DNA of 64,000 bases from Paralvinella palmiformis (lineage: Eukaryota; Annelida; Polychaeta; Terebellida; Alvinellidae). Of the stretch, positions 30,761 to 43,601 are shown piece by piece; the first letter of the stretch is position 1, and every line of letters begins with the position of its first letter. Made by a program: the position numbers and the translations under genes. Where the stretch lies: the NCBI GenBank assembly GCA_025642065.1, contig JAODUP010000958.1, forward strand, positions 78,476 through 142,475. The letters run 5' to 3'. The notes under the pieces are model-generated. The model did not search any database. It was not told the DNA's origin and saw nothing but the letters and a program-made list of their open reading frames with translations.

Positions 30761-33286
30761 TTTCTGCACATGGTATAATAAATGGGCCTAGCGACCTCGC
30801 AAAGGTCGTCAGACAAAGTAAAGGATTAAACAACCTTCAAGTATAACAGAACAAATAGCCGCTTCTGGTATTTTTTGTCCATTTGTGAGATTTAGACGAG
30901 AGTCAGTCGATGGAAATATTAATTAACCCAATCCAATAGTTACTCATTAGTTGGCCGATATTGAGAGCCAATAATATTATTTGATATCGCTGACCGTAAT
31001 ATACAAAATAATACATTGCTCTGTGAGAGTTGTTTGATTTAAATCATTTGAATAAAATGATTTATTTAGATCATGATTTAAATCACTGGATAATTTGTTT
31101 TTAAATTATGTGGTTCGATTTATAAATGTTTTGATTATGTTTAGTTGATTTTTGTGACTCATTTTATTCTTACGACTATTCCATTAATTTTTGTTGATTA
31201 TTTTGTAAACATAGATTCATCAATTATCTTGCAGTACAAAAAAATGAAATGTTAGTTAAAACAATTGTTAAATATGCTAGATAATTAATTTTAAATATAT
31301 TTAAAATTTGATTCCAATTAGATTTCAACACCATGTAGTCTAACAAGTCATACTGATCACTGACAACTCTATGGCTAGGATGATCTTGGGAGATCAATAC
31401 AACAGAAGATGTCAAGTGAAGCCACGCTGCTTCAATGTGGTAATTTGGATAATTTGACGCTGATCTGACACTTGAAGTCGCATATTTTCGATGCATTTAG
31501 GGGATCACTGAGTTAATGTTAAGCACTTGACGTTTAGCCAAGATGGATATAAAAGGTGAGCATTCACTATTGGCTCTACCCAATAGGCGATAGCAGGGGT
31601 CTCTACCCCAAATTTCAACAAGTGACAAGATTCAGGATTGATATTTATCTCGTGCTGAATCCATACCAAAAACAAAACCTGACTCTGCAACGTTTGAGAC
31701 TACAGTATTGTGTAATTTACAGCTGGTAATTCGCCATTATATATTGTTACTTATCAACTTCACAATGTCTGGCAGAAAACAGGATTGTGTGTGGTTATAG
31801 TTTGATCAGAATAAGGTTTTTTGAGAAATTATGATTTCGGGCAACGTGCAAGAAATGTGGCAAAGAAAAGGAGGGATTTGTTGTCAGAGTTGCTTAAATA
31901 ATGTTTTTATTTGGTAATCTTTGGTAATCCTATGCTCTATTATGATATTTGCGTGACACATTAATATTAAAGCTACGAGACAATAACTTGTATTGAAAAC
32001 AGAACAGGCCATATGGGTAAATATTTAAACTTCACAAACACATGCAATCGAGAATGATTAGATTGACTAGATTATTTATACATAAATAATAATATTCATA
32101 TTAAAATATATGCACTCTTTATCGATTAAACTGATTTAGAACTGGATTAATCCGACTGAAAGACATTTTCACTACAACCGATGCCTGCATATTATAACGG
32201 CAAGTGCCAACTGATAACAACACCGAAATCAGTATTTATGGCATGTCCAGCGAAGCAACGAAATATGTGGGAACTTCGTTTGTATATGTATTGAATTTTG
32301 TATAGAATATAGAAGTGTGTATAGAATCTACTCTGGACATAGAGATACACACTTTTTCATCTGTATTTTTCATATTTATATCCACCAGAATAGACTGATT
32401 CGGCTGTCGTGCGCATTCCGTCCTACCCCTAACTGGCAGATTAGAAAATCCAGTTTCTGGATGTAAGTTGTCTTATAAGACACTTAGAATACATGGGTGT
32501 CTTATAAATACGTTGGGATAAATGAAATCAGATACACAAACCATGCTTCGTTCAATAGGAAATATATCCAGTAACAAACAGACAAATAATGTAAAAAAAA
32601 ATTAGCTGTTGTTCATTAATACATTTTCACATGATGCGGGAGGCTGGACGTTCGAATCCCGGACGTGGCACTATTGTAGGGGGAGTTTTTCAATCAAGCC
32701 ATTATTATTATAATTGTATGGAAAACACAACCTGAATTTTACTTGCACATAAATAATTAGTTGTGAGCCCGCAACCCCATTTAACAATACAAATTACTAA
32801 CCTTTTCTCGGTTTTAAAACTGTAAAGAAAAATGTGATTTATCAGTGCGACAGTTGATTAAAATGGTTAACTGGTTCGGCAAGTATACATTAAAGTTATC
32901 ATGTATAGGTGCCAAGTGTACAGGTCATAAAGTTCAAGATTTCGCTAACTCGAGTATCATTTATATTACCCAGACATAAACCTCTTTTTTTTGTATAAAA
33001 TTTTCTTTTAAGTAGCGACTTTCTTTAGCCATTTTTTATTTCCTTTAATATTTTCGTTTTAATTATTTAGTGAGCATGAATCAGTTTTCAAATGCCGTTT
33101 TTACTTTAACACGGGTGTCCCATAGATGTCGCCTCTATCGCGTACTCTATGTATACAAACACTAACGACCACTAAGGTGTAATGTAATAATGTGTTCCTA
33201 TACTGCAGAGTGTAATACAGTTACCTGTATAACTCAGTGATTGTCTTATGAAATCATCGTGTTTCTCCAGACAGTTATCCCTCGTC

Positions 33287-33341
<55 letters not shown>

Positions 33342-34768
33342 TTCCAACTAAAGAAAAACGTACCGCAGGCAAGTATTTTTAATAACAGCTCCAACCTCGG
33401 TTGAAACAATAAACAACTATATTACTCGTCTAAAAATATTATTTGATTTCAGGATAATCTATACAGTGAGTACAAAGGAAATTCACAAACCTGTCTCCAC
33501 TTTAGACACCAACATTCATACCTTTCGTCAGAGCATCTTTGTTATTTAGAAAATGTCGCATACATCAAAAAGAAATGTATGTTAACAATAATCAATATAT
33601 GGCAGCACCTTTCAGTCATATCCACTCAGATAACCTGGAGAGTAGTGGCACAACTTACCCCGTGGCACAATTTACCCCTCCCTTAACTGAGACTGAGGAC
33701 GTTGTGAACACTAACGCAAAATTCAGTCATAACTTTCATGATTTTTATGCATTTCAATGACGCAAAATCGATATGAGATTCGTGAACAAATTGTAACTTA
33801 ATGCCAGAAGGTGTTTAATACAACTCTGTGTTATTTGGTCGTGAAATAATAACCAAGCATAACAAAAGGTAGGTACACGTATATGGCTGGCCGAGCCAAT
33901 GGAAACCAAAGGCTGCTTTGTTTTACAGGAAGATGAAGCTGATCTCAACAACTGACATATTCAATGAAACATGTTTGATGTCGAAGCACATAAAGAACAG
34001 ACACGATCTTGGAACTTCAGAGCTTGAAAGCTGTAGTTCGCATAGTTCATAATAGAAGAAAAAACCTAAACTGGATTTTACTTTAATAAATTTACGAGTT
34101 GGAGAGGTCTACTATTCGTCACCGAAGCACTTGGTTACGAGCTTGTCATACGACTATCTAGTGCCGATAAATAAATACCCGTGTGTGTATCAGTACAATC
34201 ATTGACTTGAAAGAAAAATGGGTCAATGAGTACAATAGTCCATACAGCAGGATATATGTTTGAAGCTTAGCTCAGCTGAATAATTACGAACTGTAACATG
34301 AAGTGAAAAACTGATATACCTTATGATTAAGATCGACAAATGGAACATCTATCCGGGAGGTTACTTTCATCAGCAGAAAGCCATTTTCTGACAGATCCTT
34401 CAGCGTTAGTTGAACTGAACATAATAATAATAATAATAATAAATATAATAATAATTATTACGATCGATCCATCAGACGAACGATCTTTATGTCATAACAG
34501 AAATCTACCATAGCTCTGTTGTTATCTCTAGAAATAGTTGATACCAACCAATAACTGATAAAGAGATTAACTGTAACAGATAAGATGTGTAGCAATAAAT
34601 ACAATACCCATACAAAAATTGGAGTTTGGATCCGTGAAGATTAATAACAAACAAAATAAAACCCACAAAGTTGAGTGGTTTATTTAGGTTATTTCCACGT
34701 TGGGTCATCGTAACTGTTTACATAATATTATTTTATATTCTGCCAGCAGTCTGAACGAAAAAATAAAT
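30761..34768. other. AT-rich intergenic stretch
   Basis: It begins with a degraded SINE 3' part (about 30765-30840). A tRNA-like head (B-box 'gttcgaatcccgg') with an ATT tail is at 32625-32715. There is a (TA)n tract at 33289-33340 and an ATTTAAATCAT-rich patch at 31035-31095. No exon was recognised. Confidence 0.5.
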
Positions 34769-34950
34769 GTTGCTGTCTTACGGCCAGTTTTGTGCAGAAG
34801 GTAGGCTAAATGGGCCGAACGTCCTCCAAAGCTAATGAGGGGAGGTGAAAGATGAAACAACCTTCTGGAATAGCCCAGTCAGGGTTTTGAACCGGGGTGT
34901 TATAGACCTGTGGCCAACCGCGCTACCAGTTAAGCGATGTAGGCGCCCGG
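34769..34950 (-). mobile_element. tRNA-derived SINE copy, near full length
   Basis: The complete family layout is on the minus strand, with head 'gggcgcctacatcgcttaac' and 3' part 'gtggctgtaagacagcaac'-like. The body 'ggcccatttagcctaccttc' is well preserved. Confidence 0.8.
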
Positions 34951-35529
34951 CCGGCAATCTGAATGCTAATTATAAACAATGTATACTAATGTAAAGCTAA
35001 TAAGAAAAACAGCAAACTTACCATATGTCATTGGTTTAGTACCCAGCAGGGTTGTGAAACTAAATAGAGGATCTGACCCCTGCTGGGCAGAGCTAAGCAA
35101 ATACATTCATTTCAAGGCTCCTACTGGACAGTGCAATATAAACACACCTTTGATGATTAGAATATATACTCTTACATGGGGAGGTACCCAAGACTATGAT
35201 CCACCACTTGATATAATCAAATACTTCTTTAGCTAAAAACGCCTTGCGATTAGGTTTGCGCTAATTTTACCACGTTAACACTTACTGTGGTGTTATCAAT
35301 ATACTGAACTTATAGTAGGTACTCATGATAAAAAGTATCAGACCAAAACTGAGTCTTGAAAAAAAGGAATTGGAATTGAAAAATTTGGGATTGGAATTGA
35401 ATTGGAACTGCTAAATTTGAGGTGGATTTGGAATTGACAAAATGGAATTGACCTCCTGTTTGGTCCCGGTTCTATGTCTGTATAAGGCCTCAATATGACC
35501 TATTTTCGTTAGCGTGTTAAACTGCTTCG

Positions 35530-35610
35530 GTGACACTATCTTACTCCGCTCATAATCTACTACTACTACTACCACTACTACTGCTATCACTACTCCCGCT
35601 ACCAGTACTA
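35530..35610. repeat. (ACT)n trinucleotide patch
   Basis: An imperfect (CTA/ACT)n run. It makes a Val-rich frame on the minus strand that is not a gene. Confidence 0.8.
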
Positions 35611-35717
35611 ATACAACCATATCGCTGTCACTGCGTCTACTATAATATTATAATTATTATCTTTTAAATCATTACAGGGTTTTTACAGACATTATTTGAG
35701 GTATTATTATATTACAT

Positions 35718-35803
35718 ATTATTTGTACAGCGCCTTTGAATGGCTCCTGCTACTAAGGGCGCTTTATTAAATATACATTATTATTATTATTATTATTATT
35801 ATC
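35718..35803 (+). mobile_element. L2-type LINE 3' tail with (ATT)n
   Basis: It reads 'tgtacagcgcctttgaatgg' and then 'gggcgctttattaaatatac', followed by (ATT)n. This is the hairpin and microsatellite end of L2-clade LINEs. A near-identical copy lies at 55255-55330. Confidence 0.75.
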
Positions 35804-35804
35804 T

Positions 35805-36030
35805 ACTAGCCAAAGGTAATGACGCAAAATCAAAATTTAAACACCCTTCAGACATATCCACGTCGAAATTCGAACTCAGGTGGTCGAGGCTAAGCGGTTG
35901 ACAGAAACGTGACTCACCGTTAGATAACCAATACAGTAAATACAGTAGCAGCTTCATATCGATATTACGTCACCAGAAACTGACAGCGCCCCCACTTCAA
36001 TATTCGGCACACTTTATATCTAATTTGGCT
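35805..36030. repeat. left member of a direct repeat pair flanking the Harbinger element
   Basis: It shares 'gttagataaccaatacagta', then 'actgacagcgcc' and 'cacttcaatattcgg', with 41280-41510, in the same order and orientation. The first part is related to the SINE family (about 35808-35890). Confidence 0.75.
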
Positions 36031-36911
36031 TAAAACAGCAAGCATACAACTTACAACCAATGTCGGTCATGCACGCTTGCTTCTAAAATCGCTAGGTCTA
36101 GTTCATTCATCACTTGCTTAACATTAAAGGGGGGTTTACTTCATTCACGTTAACTTAGACATTCTGACAACTGGTGAGGGTTCTAAATAAGGACCTCCTT
36201 AATTAAATATGTCTAATCTTAAAGTCGTCCTTAATTTTCTAGGACAAATTCCTAAAACCGTTTCTCTAGAAATGTCCTAAAATTAAGGATCAATTGTTTG
36301 TCCTTAATGTGAGACATTTTTCTAGGATAATTTATTGAGTTATACACTAAATAGTAAAAACGGCTACCGTTGACGTCGCGAGTTTCCCTGTCGTCTGCGA
36401 ATGTGTCAATTGTTAAATTGTTCATTTATGGGGGAATTATCGCTGGAACTTAAGAGATTTTCGAGGAATAGCTTGAAAACAATACTGACTGCAAGATTAT
36501 TATCACTTTAAAGAATAAACTATGCAACCGTTTATGAAAATCTCCTTGTCAAATAGCTACCCTATTATCGTTCACTCGACCAAATATTTTACTCGTTTCA
36601 TCGTCACTTATAAGTATAATGACAATTTGCCGAAATAATTGTACATTTCTTATGTTGTTTTATATGAAAAACTTCGATTAAAATAAAATACTGTTTTTTA
36701 TTGCAAATGAAGTAAAGATTAATTAATCATATAGACTAGATCTACCAATATCTGAATATGAAGAAAAAACCCCACTAGGAACATAATTAATATTATATAA
36801 TTATAATAATATATTTAAATCATGTTAAAATATTGGATATTTTGATATAAAAATACCTATCATACAAATCTTATAGGCCCTATATGTATGCGAATGTTCA
36901 ACAATTTAGAT

Positions 36912-37085
36912 TTCTAGAGCACCTAAGTTTACGGAAGATGAACTTAGTTTATGGGAACCACAACTGCAATATTAATAACAAAATGAAAAAATAAGGCATG
37001 GGAGGGGATTGCCGATGAGCTCTCAGTGCTCGGGTTTATTAAAAGAGGACCAAACCAGCTGAAAAAGGAGAAGATTTGTTTGATT
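36912..37085 (+). pseudogene. Harbinger Myb/SANT-like DNA-binding protein relic
   Basis: RAPKFTEDELSLW, then a stop, then in another frame AWEGIADELSVLGFIKRGPN followed by QLKK. This is the Myb/SANT-like domain found in the second gene of PIF/Harbinger elements, which helps the nuclease bind the element ends. A frameshift and stops break it. Confidence 0.75.
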
Positions 37086-37569
37086 CAATAAAGTAAAGGC
37101 TCAAGTATGTATCATATTTTAGTACTCATCATACAAAATATAGCACTTCTGTCCATTTTATATGTTTTTAAAGCAATTAATAACAGTTTGTAAATTTGAT
37201 TTGTTTAGTTATTAGTATTAGTATATAGACCTATACTTATTGGTGTACGTGTGCTAAGATGAAAGTGTTGTGTTTGGTAATGAAGCCAAACTGGTGGTTC
37301 TATTGTTACAGGCATCCAGTATAACATTGCTGAGGCATAAAACAGGACCAGGGAGGGAGTAGAACGTAGGAAATTTAAGTTCACTGGAAAGTCTGATCCT
37401 TGGGATAATGGGGAAAACAACGTCTCATGGTTGGTAGAAGTAGCTCATAACTGTAAATTGACATTGGATTGGTATACCCAAATAATGTCTTTATTGCTTT
37501 AGCTGTCTATAATTAATTTTATATTCATAAACACAAAAACACACTCACAAATGCTAAAACACAGAATTT

Positions 37570-37574
37570 TGTTT

Positions 37575-37612
<38 letters not shown>

Positions 37613-37693
37613 GATGTCCGTATATTCACTCGATACTTTTTTTATCTCACAGGAATAAAATGTGGAGTCCCATGAGCCATTGCATATCTCTGA

Positions 37694-37744
<51 letters not shown>

Positions 37745-37745
37745 T
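37570..37745. repeat. two (TA)n microsatellites inside the Harbinger element
   Basis: Tracts at about 37578-37609 and 37697-37741. The rest of 37100-38790 is AT-rich element interior with no gene seen. Confidence 0.9.
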
Positions 37746-38791
37746 GCAGAAAACACATCTCTGGTTAATGTATACTACCAAAAGGCCATAACAAGGTAAA
37801 TGTTTGGCTTGGGTTCACCAAGATTGGAAATTCAATTTTGCACAGCCAGTATTTTGTATAAACACAAAACTTATTTATTTTCCAGTGATCCATGAAGAAT
37901 CAGTAAAAGAAAGTGGAAATGAAAATAATCAGTCACCAGAGGAAGCTGCTGTAGTTTGTATGTTCACATTTACATGTCAGTACTTGATGTGATTATAAAA
38001 TCTGTTTGTTAGATACATTTTTGTATTGTCATGTATATGTGTCATATCTGAATGTATTAAGGAATAAAGCAAATTTTAATTATGTTCACTTTATTCATCA
38101 CAAAAGAAAATATGCGAAACAATTTTGTTTTGTATAAGTATACAATTTGCATAAACAATTACGAACACCTTTTTATTGTCATTCATATATGATGTATTTA
38201 CCTTTATATAGCAGTTCCTCTCCCTGCACATGCTGGGCATTGTAGTGACCATTTTATGTAATTTAACACTGATATTAAGTGTGTCCAGACATTTAAAAAA
38301 AAATTAACTATGCTCTAGAGTTCAAATATATGTGATTACAAGTAAAGTTTGGCAGACTTATTGCCACAGATTACAATAGTTGCGTACTGACACACTGATA
38401 ATGAATTGCCCAATTTTACTCAACTTGATCAAATGCAAATTCATTAAATATTATGTTATAGAAATTACACTCTGATTATTGACACAAAAAAGCACCATAC
38501 ATTATATCCACATCTAAATGTATTGCCTAAACTATGCTTTCACATATACAATAAGTTTCACTTATGGACCATAAATGTAACAATATGTATTGTTGTTATA
38601 CATTAAATTAAATGCAATACTAAAAGTTTTTGGTAGTCTCAAATAAACTTGACTCAGTATGTCTAACTAAATTGTGCACTCATTCTCTATGAGATATGTA
38701 AGCACTATGCTGTACAATTTTGTACTACACAAGATATTTAGTTCAATTTTCATGATATGCTTCAAACTACAACATAAAGGTTTTCTTTCCA

Positions 38792-39067
38792 TCAAAAAAA
38801 TCTTCTTTTATATATTCCTGTCATAAGCCATTTCAGTAGTGGGTAGTCATAATCTCCAAGCAACACAAGGTCACTATATAAACCTTTATTAAAGCAATGA
38901 AACATGGGGCTCTGGCAGAGAAAAACTGCATCATGATTAGATCCTCGCCATCTAGCCCCAAGTGATAAGCTTTCAATCACGTTATCTGTTGTTATTGTTA
39001 TATATTGTTTATTCAGGAGACAAACATAACTTTCTATTTTAGTAGTTGTTACATTGCAAAAGTTCAC
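38792..39067 (-). pseudogene. Harbinger nuclease (HARBI1-like) relic
   Basis: The open frame reads ARWRGSNHDAVFLCQSPMF, then LVLLGDYDYPLLKWLMTG. This matches the catalytic core of Harbinger DDE nucleases (ARWPGSxHD and LLGDxGYPxxxWLMTP). The aspartates of GSNHD and GDYD are kept; the last catalytic residue lies beyond the end of the frame. Only about 90 of the usual 350 residues are in frame. Confidence 0.75.
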
Positions 39068-39099
39068 ATACTACAAAAGAACTATTACAATAATGGGCA

Positions 39100-40840
39100 A
39101 TTTTGGTTGAAGGATTTTTGTATATAGTAACTACTTTAGAAACACTGGGCAATATGATGATGACTGGTCCAGAAATTGTGACGAATGCATGCACACACAC
39201 ACACACAGACATATTATGCTGTCTTTCATGAAATATGCATGTTGATTCAGTGAAACATTTTCAACATAGAAATATTATTTTAAGCCTTTGGGAAACCTCT
39301 AATGGCATATAATTCTGTTGCAATCAGCCTGTTGCCTGAAATGAGCTATTATAATTTTATTTGGAATGAGTTTGGACAATAAACATGTTGAACTTTAAAA
39401 TAGACTAGCATGTGAAAGGTTAATTTAAGATTCGGATGAGAACATGCTGATTAGGACCTCAAACTATGATCTCTGCAACATGTGTGTGTGTGTGTGTGTG
39501 TACGTGGCATTACACCATAAGATAAAATGTTCATACATGTACTCTGGTACTGTAGAATACCTTACGTATTATTTACATGGTAACATATTTCAGCTGGTGC
39601 CTTTGTGCAGAGGAATTGGCAGACTGCCTTAATGCATATATATACTGTGCTTCGGCTCACTCCGTGGATGCAAGATGTTCAGACAGAAAATCACCCTTGC
39701 TGAAAATCTTACTGTAATCAACACCTACAAGAATTATAAAATATTTTATTAATATATATTAAAAATGTTGATACATATCCACTTTTGAATTTGTACATAG
39801 TTAAATTTATATTTATTAAATATTTAACTATCTATGTTATATAGCATAAGCTGTTAAATGCACATATATTGTATAAGTTAAAAATACTGATAATGAATTT
39901 GTATATTATAAAATTTCTCTATTAAATATTTAATTTATATACGCTATATTTTATATTGTTGAAATTTCTGAGTATTTAAATATAATATTTAAGCTTGTAA
40001 ATAAATAGCATAAAGTTACATGGGTATGAGAGAGTGTGTGTATACATATTAATGCAACTGAAGGACTGTTTTGAAAGGACTGTTTTGAAAGGACTGTTTT
40101 GAAAGGACTGTTGAAATGCCAATAAATAAGTTATTAATTCTAATAGTTTTCTTTTTATTGATTACAAAATAATACTGGAATTTGTCGTGCACATATTAAG
40201 AAATTAAAAGAAACTAATCCAGAAAGAAATACAAATCTAGTTACAACTAAATATTTTCACATTCATTTGTTTATATAGGTTTAGTCAGCACACATTATAT
40301 TTCATCGATGCAGTCTGCACGCACAGCTCAAAAGTTTTGTCATCAAAATGAATTAACACAAAATTAAAGGTTCATATTTTAGATGTTTCTAAATAGCGCT
40401 TAACATGCTTCATAACAACAGAAAATCCAGTTTTATGTGCTGCCATACTTCTATATTACTAGATGTCTTTCTTTAATAAATCGCAGAAAATTGGGCCTTT
40501 GCTGCTTTGGTTTTGATATCAATTGTTCATCTGTGCACCCTCCCTCAGTCTCACATCACGGGAATTAAAGCATTTTCTTCGCACATAAAGTGTATATGCT
40601 ATAGATAAAAGTATTATATGGTATTGTAAATGACATACCTGCGTTTTGGGTGTCAAAGCTGTCAAGATCTACCACTGTGATCCGAAAATTCGCTTCGGGC
40701 AAACTCTTCTGCTAAACTCTCAATGAAATGACAGTTCAGTCTATAGTCCGATATCGAATCGACATCTGTAAGATCTCCTGAACATAATATTTCTCGAAAA
40801 ACTCTCTCCTCGTAAGCGACGATAATTCCTGACATTCAGC
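39100..40840. other. Harbinger element interior, AT-rich
   Basis: No further gene was seen. It contains short (CA)n and (GT)n tracts at 39190-39207 and 39481-39500. There is also a 15-bp tandem repeat (ggactgttttgaaa, four copies) at 40064-40112. Confidence 0.5.
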
Positions 40841-41254
40841 GCCATTTTTTCCATAAAGACCAAAATAGGGACACCCTAAAAGAGGTCCTTAAGTTCTCGA
40901 ATTATAGGACATTTTAGGTCAATTTTAAAATAAAAATCTTAGTGAAACGCAACATAACAATTGTTAGGTCAAATATATTTAAGAACAAAAATTAAGATCT
41001 AAAATATGAGATAAAGACGACTTTAAATCTTAGTGAAACGATCCTGGTGTCGATACGCTACCTTGAGGAGCCAGGTGTTTTTTTTTTACTTAACGTTGCG
41101 CATATCATAATTAGTAACTACTTTAAAACCCCTTCACTGATGAACCGTTCATAAGTTATATTCACGATTCTCCATGCCAGTGCCTTTTTATCCATTAAAA
41201 CGGACTTTGGCGACTTCAAGTGTTATGTTCATTAACTGTAAACCATAAATAAAC

Positions 41255-41510
41255 ATTTTTGTGCATATCATATACTAAATAGGCCGAGCGACCTTCAAAG
41301 GTAACGATGCGAAACGAAAGATGAAACACCCTTCAGACATGCCCACGTCGATATGTGAACTCAGGTGGTTGAGGCTATGAAGTTGACATAAACATGACTA
41401 ACCGTTAGATAATCAATACAGTAGCTTCTCCTTATCAATATTATGTCAACAATAACTGACAGCGCCTCCACTTCAATATTCGGTACACTTTATATCTAAT
41501 TAGGCTTATA
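41255..41510. repeat. right member of the direct repeat pair, with a SINE part
   Basis: Homologous to 35805-36030 in the same orientation. Its first part (about 41260-41390) is a diverged SINE body ('ggccgagcgaccttcaaagg', 'cccttcagacatgcccacg'). Confidence 0.75.
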
Positions 41511-41544
41511 GGGCACAGGAAACATGGTACATTGGAAACCAACT

Positions 41545-41714
41545 TGCAACAGCAAGTTCTGCGCGAGATACTTTGAGGAAAGGATGTTCGATCAATTGGA
41601 TATGATATGAAGACTGTCAGGATCACAAAAGATGGCATTCCAAACATAATCGACAAACTGCATTATGCCCAAACGAATCCGAAGTTTGATGGAGAAATTG
41701 AGTGGAAAACGGGT
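41545..41714 (+). pseudogene. THAP zinc-finger domain fragment
   Basis: One frame reads WKPTCNSKFCARYFEERMF, resembling the second half of a THAP domain (W.PT..S..C..HF....F). The next frame continues with ITKDGIPNIID, which resembles the AVPTIF end of THAP. A one-base shift separates them. A donor-like 'acgg|gtacgt' follows at 41714. THAP domains occur in P-element transposases and host regulators; here it is broken. Confidence 0.45.
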
Positions 41715-41877
41715 ACGTATGAGCGATAATATGGTAATCTTGGTAGCAAATTATTGAACATTCACCAAAATTTCACCTACTTCCCCCAATTTTTACTTTA
41801 ATAGGTCAAAACTTACAGCCATACAAAAACAGGCAGTCTGTCCTCTATATCTCTCCAACTCTCACTCCCCCCCCCCC

Positions 41878-42046
41878 ATAATGCTATAGTTTCGCCACTC
41901 ACCTCCGTATAAAGCGAAGAATTTACATGATATTTCTAATCTTCCCAGGTGTCTGATTCATTCTGCCAATTCTTCATTATCGTTGTTTGAGTTGATATTG
42001 GTTATTCACGGTGTCTGATATTCGGTAACACTGATACAACTAGCTG
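41878..42046. repeat. copy of the minisatellite-bearing repeat with one unit
   Basis: It starts with a single unit of the 24-bp motif (atgctatagtttcgccactc) and continues with 'ttcttcattatcgttgtttg' and 'acactgatacaactagctg'. The same flank follows the 18-copy array at 44120-44250. Confidence 0.75.
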
Positions 42047-42756
42047 TAAATGACGAAGACAGATGCGTAGCCACTCACCTGTCAATTCGTGTATCAAGGG
42101 TTCAGCCTCAGTATAGTTAATATAAGCGCCGATGGAAACCGAAAGCTGGATTTTCTTGCTTGACGATGGAAAATTACCAAGTATCGATTAAGTTGTTTCG
42201 ATGGGTTGACATAATAATGGTGTACATTTGTGAGGAGGGGGAGGAAACATGTGTAAGATCACGTCAGACCTTTCAGTTTACACGTAAATATGTCGTATAA
42301 TTTAACTAACAGCGATAGCTTAAAACCTATAGGTGCCGTACATTACCGATTAACTGGCTGTAAATGACGAAGACAGATGCGTAGCCACTCACCTGTCAAT
42401 TCGTGTATCAAGGGTTCATCCTCAGTATAGTTAATATAAGCGCCGATGGAAACCGAAAGCTGGATTTTCTTGCTTGACGATGGAAAATTACCAAGTATCG
42501 ATTAAGTTGTTTCGATGGGTTGACATAATAATGGTGTACATTTGTGAGGAGGTGGAGGAAACATGTGTAAGATCACGTCAGACCTTTCAGTTTACACGTA
42601 AATATGTCATATAATTTAACTAACAGCGATAGCTTAAAACCTATAGGTGCCGTACATTACCGATTAACTGGCTGTAAATGACGTAGACAGATGCGTAGCC
42701 ACTCACCTGTCAATTCGTGTATCAAGGGTTCAGCCTCAGTACAGTTAATATAAACA
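42043..42756. repeat. 314-bp tandem duplication, about 2.3 copies
   Basis: Units start at 42043, 42357 and 42671 with 'gctgtaaatgac'. Units 1 and 2 are nearly identical over 314 bp, differing at only a few sites, and the third is cut short after about 85 bp. The near-identity shows a recent duplication. Confidence 0.95.
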
Positions 42757-42944
42757 CCGTACGTTGACTTGAGTGAGAGGTAGAAGCTGTTCTCTCGTCT
42801 TTGGGACAATAGGACGCTAATCTATGTTCAACTGGATATCTGGACCGAGTTAAGATTAAGAGTTAGCTATCAGTATAACTTGTTGTGGTAATTAACTTTA
42901 GACAGTCTCACAATCAGCCTCCACTACGGCTTAGATTCCATATA

Positions 42945-43530
42945 CGCGGTATGCGGCATGCGTGATGCGGTATCAAGCATGTGATTTGTGTGATTCCATA
43001 TGAACGTGCGTTCCCATGCGTTTTCAGTCTCTCATAATAAAAATATGGCAATACAACAGAAATACAGATTGCAAAGAAAAAACCAACAGGTGTTTGTTTG
43101 TGTAGAGGGGGGTCGATTGCTCCCCCCAAACAGATTTTACATATTATAGATCTAAATTCCAAATAATACTTATAAAATTATTATTAAAACAATATTCTGT
43201 TGTTACAGCCTTAGAATGCTTATTCAGCAATATGCCGAAGTTTTGAACTATAATTTGATGTGAAGAAATTCGAACAATACTTCAGGTTAACCAGATAATC
43301 TAAAATCGGGAAACACCTGCCCCTAGTGTTATATTCTGGATTCCCCCGTCCGGTTATTATTATTTGCCGTACGAATCACTACATGGAGCGATTCAGTTTG
43401 CCATATCCGCATCGGTACTCAGCCGCAGGACAAATCGTATACCGCATCCGGGCATATGGAATCGAGCACGTCTGTTTACATGCTGTTCTATTGTTGCCTT
43501 ATCCGCATGCCGCATACCGCGTAGTTATAT
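42945..43530. mobile_element. palindromic MITE, about 580 bp
   Basis: The ends are perfect inverted repeats: 'acgcggtatgcggcatgcg' at 42951 and its reverse complement at 43504-43522. Weaker inverted similarity continues inward ('attccatatgaacgtgcg' against 'cgagcacgtctg...'). No protein is encoded. The superfamily is not determined. Confidence 0.7.
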
Positions 43531-43601
43531 TTAAAACAGTTATATTAAAAATTAGCAATTCGCACATGAAACACCTTTTTCAAAACAACCACAGGAATTC
43601 A

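Larger units (their letters stand above)
36150..41050. mobile_element. PIF/Harbinger DNA transposon, decayed
   Basis: Inverted ends: the left (about 36200-36310) has 'taatcttaaagtcgtcctta' and 'ctaggaca'-type motifs. The right (about 40850-41045) has, reversed, 'actaagatttaaagtcgtct'. Inside lie a Myb/SANT-like protein relic on the plus strand (36912-37085) and a Harbinger nuclease relic on the minus strand (38792-39067). PIF/Harbinger elements typically carry exactly these two genes. Internal stops show it is inactive. The exact ends and the 3-bp target duplication were not resolved. Confidence 0.75.

Noticed and set aside
33539..33760. A 73-residue plus-strand frame
   Set aside because: There are no splice sites, family motif or coding-like neighbours.
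41441..41656. A 71-residue minus-strand frame
   Set aside because: It is antisense to the direct repeat and the THAP fragment, with no motif of its own.
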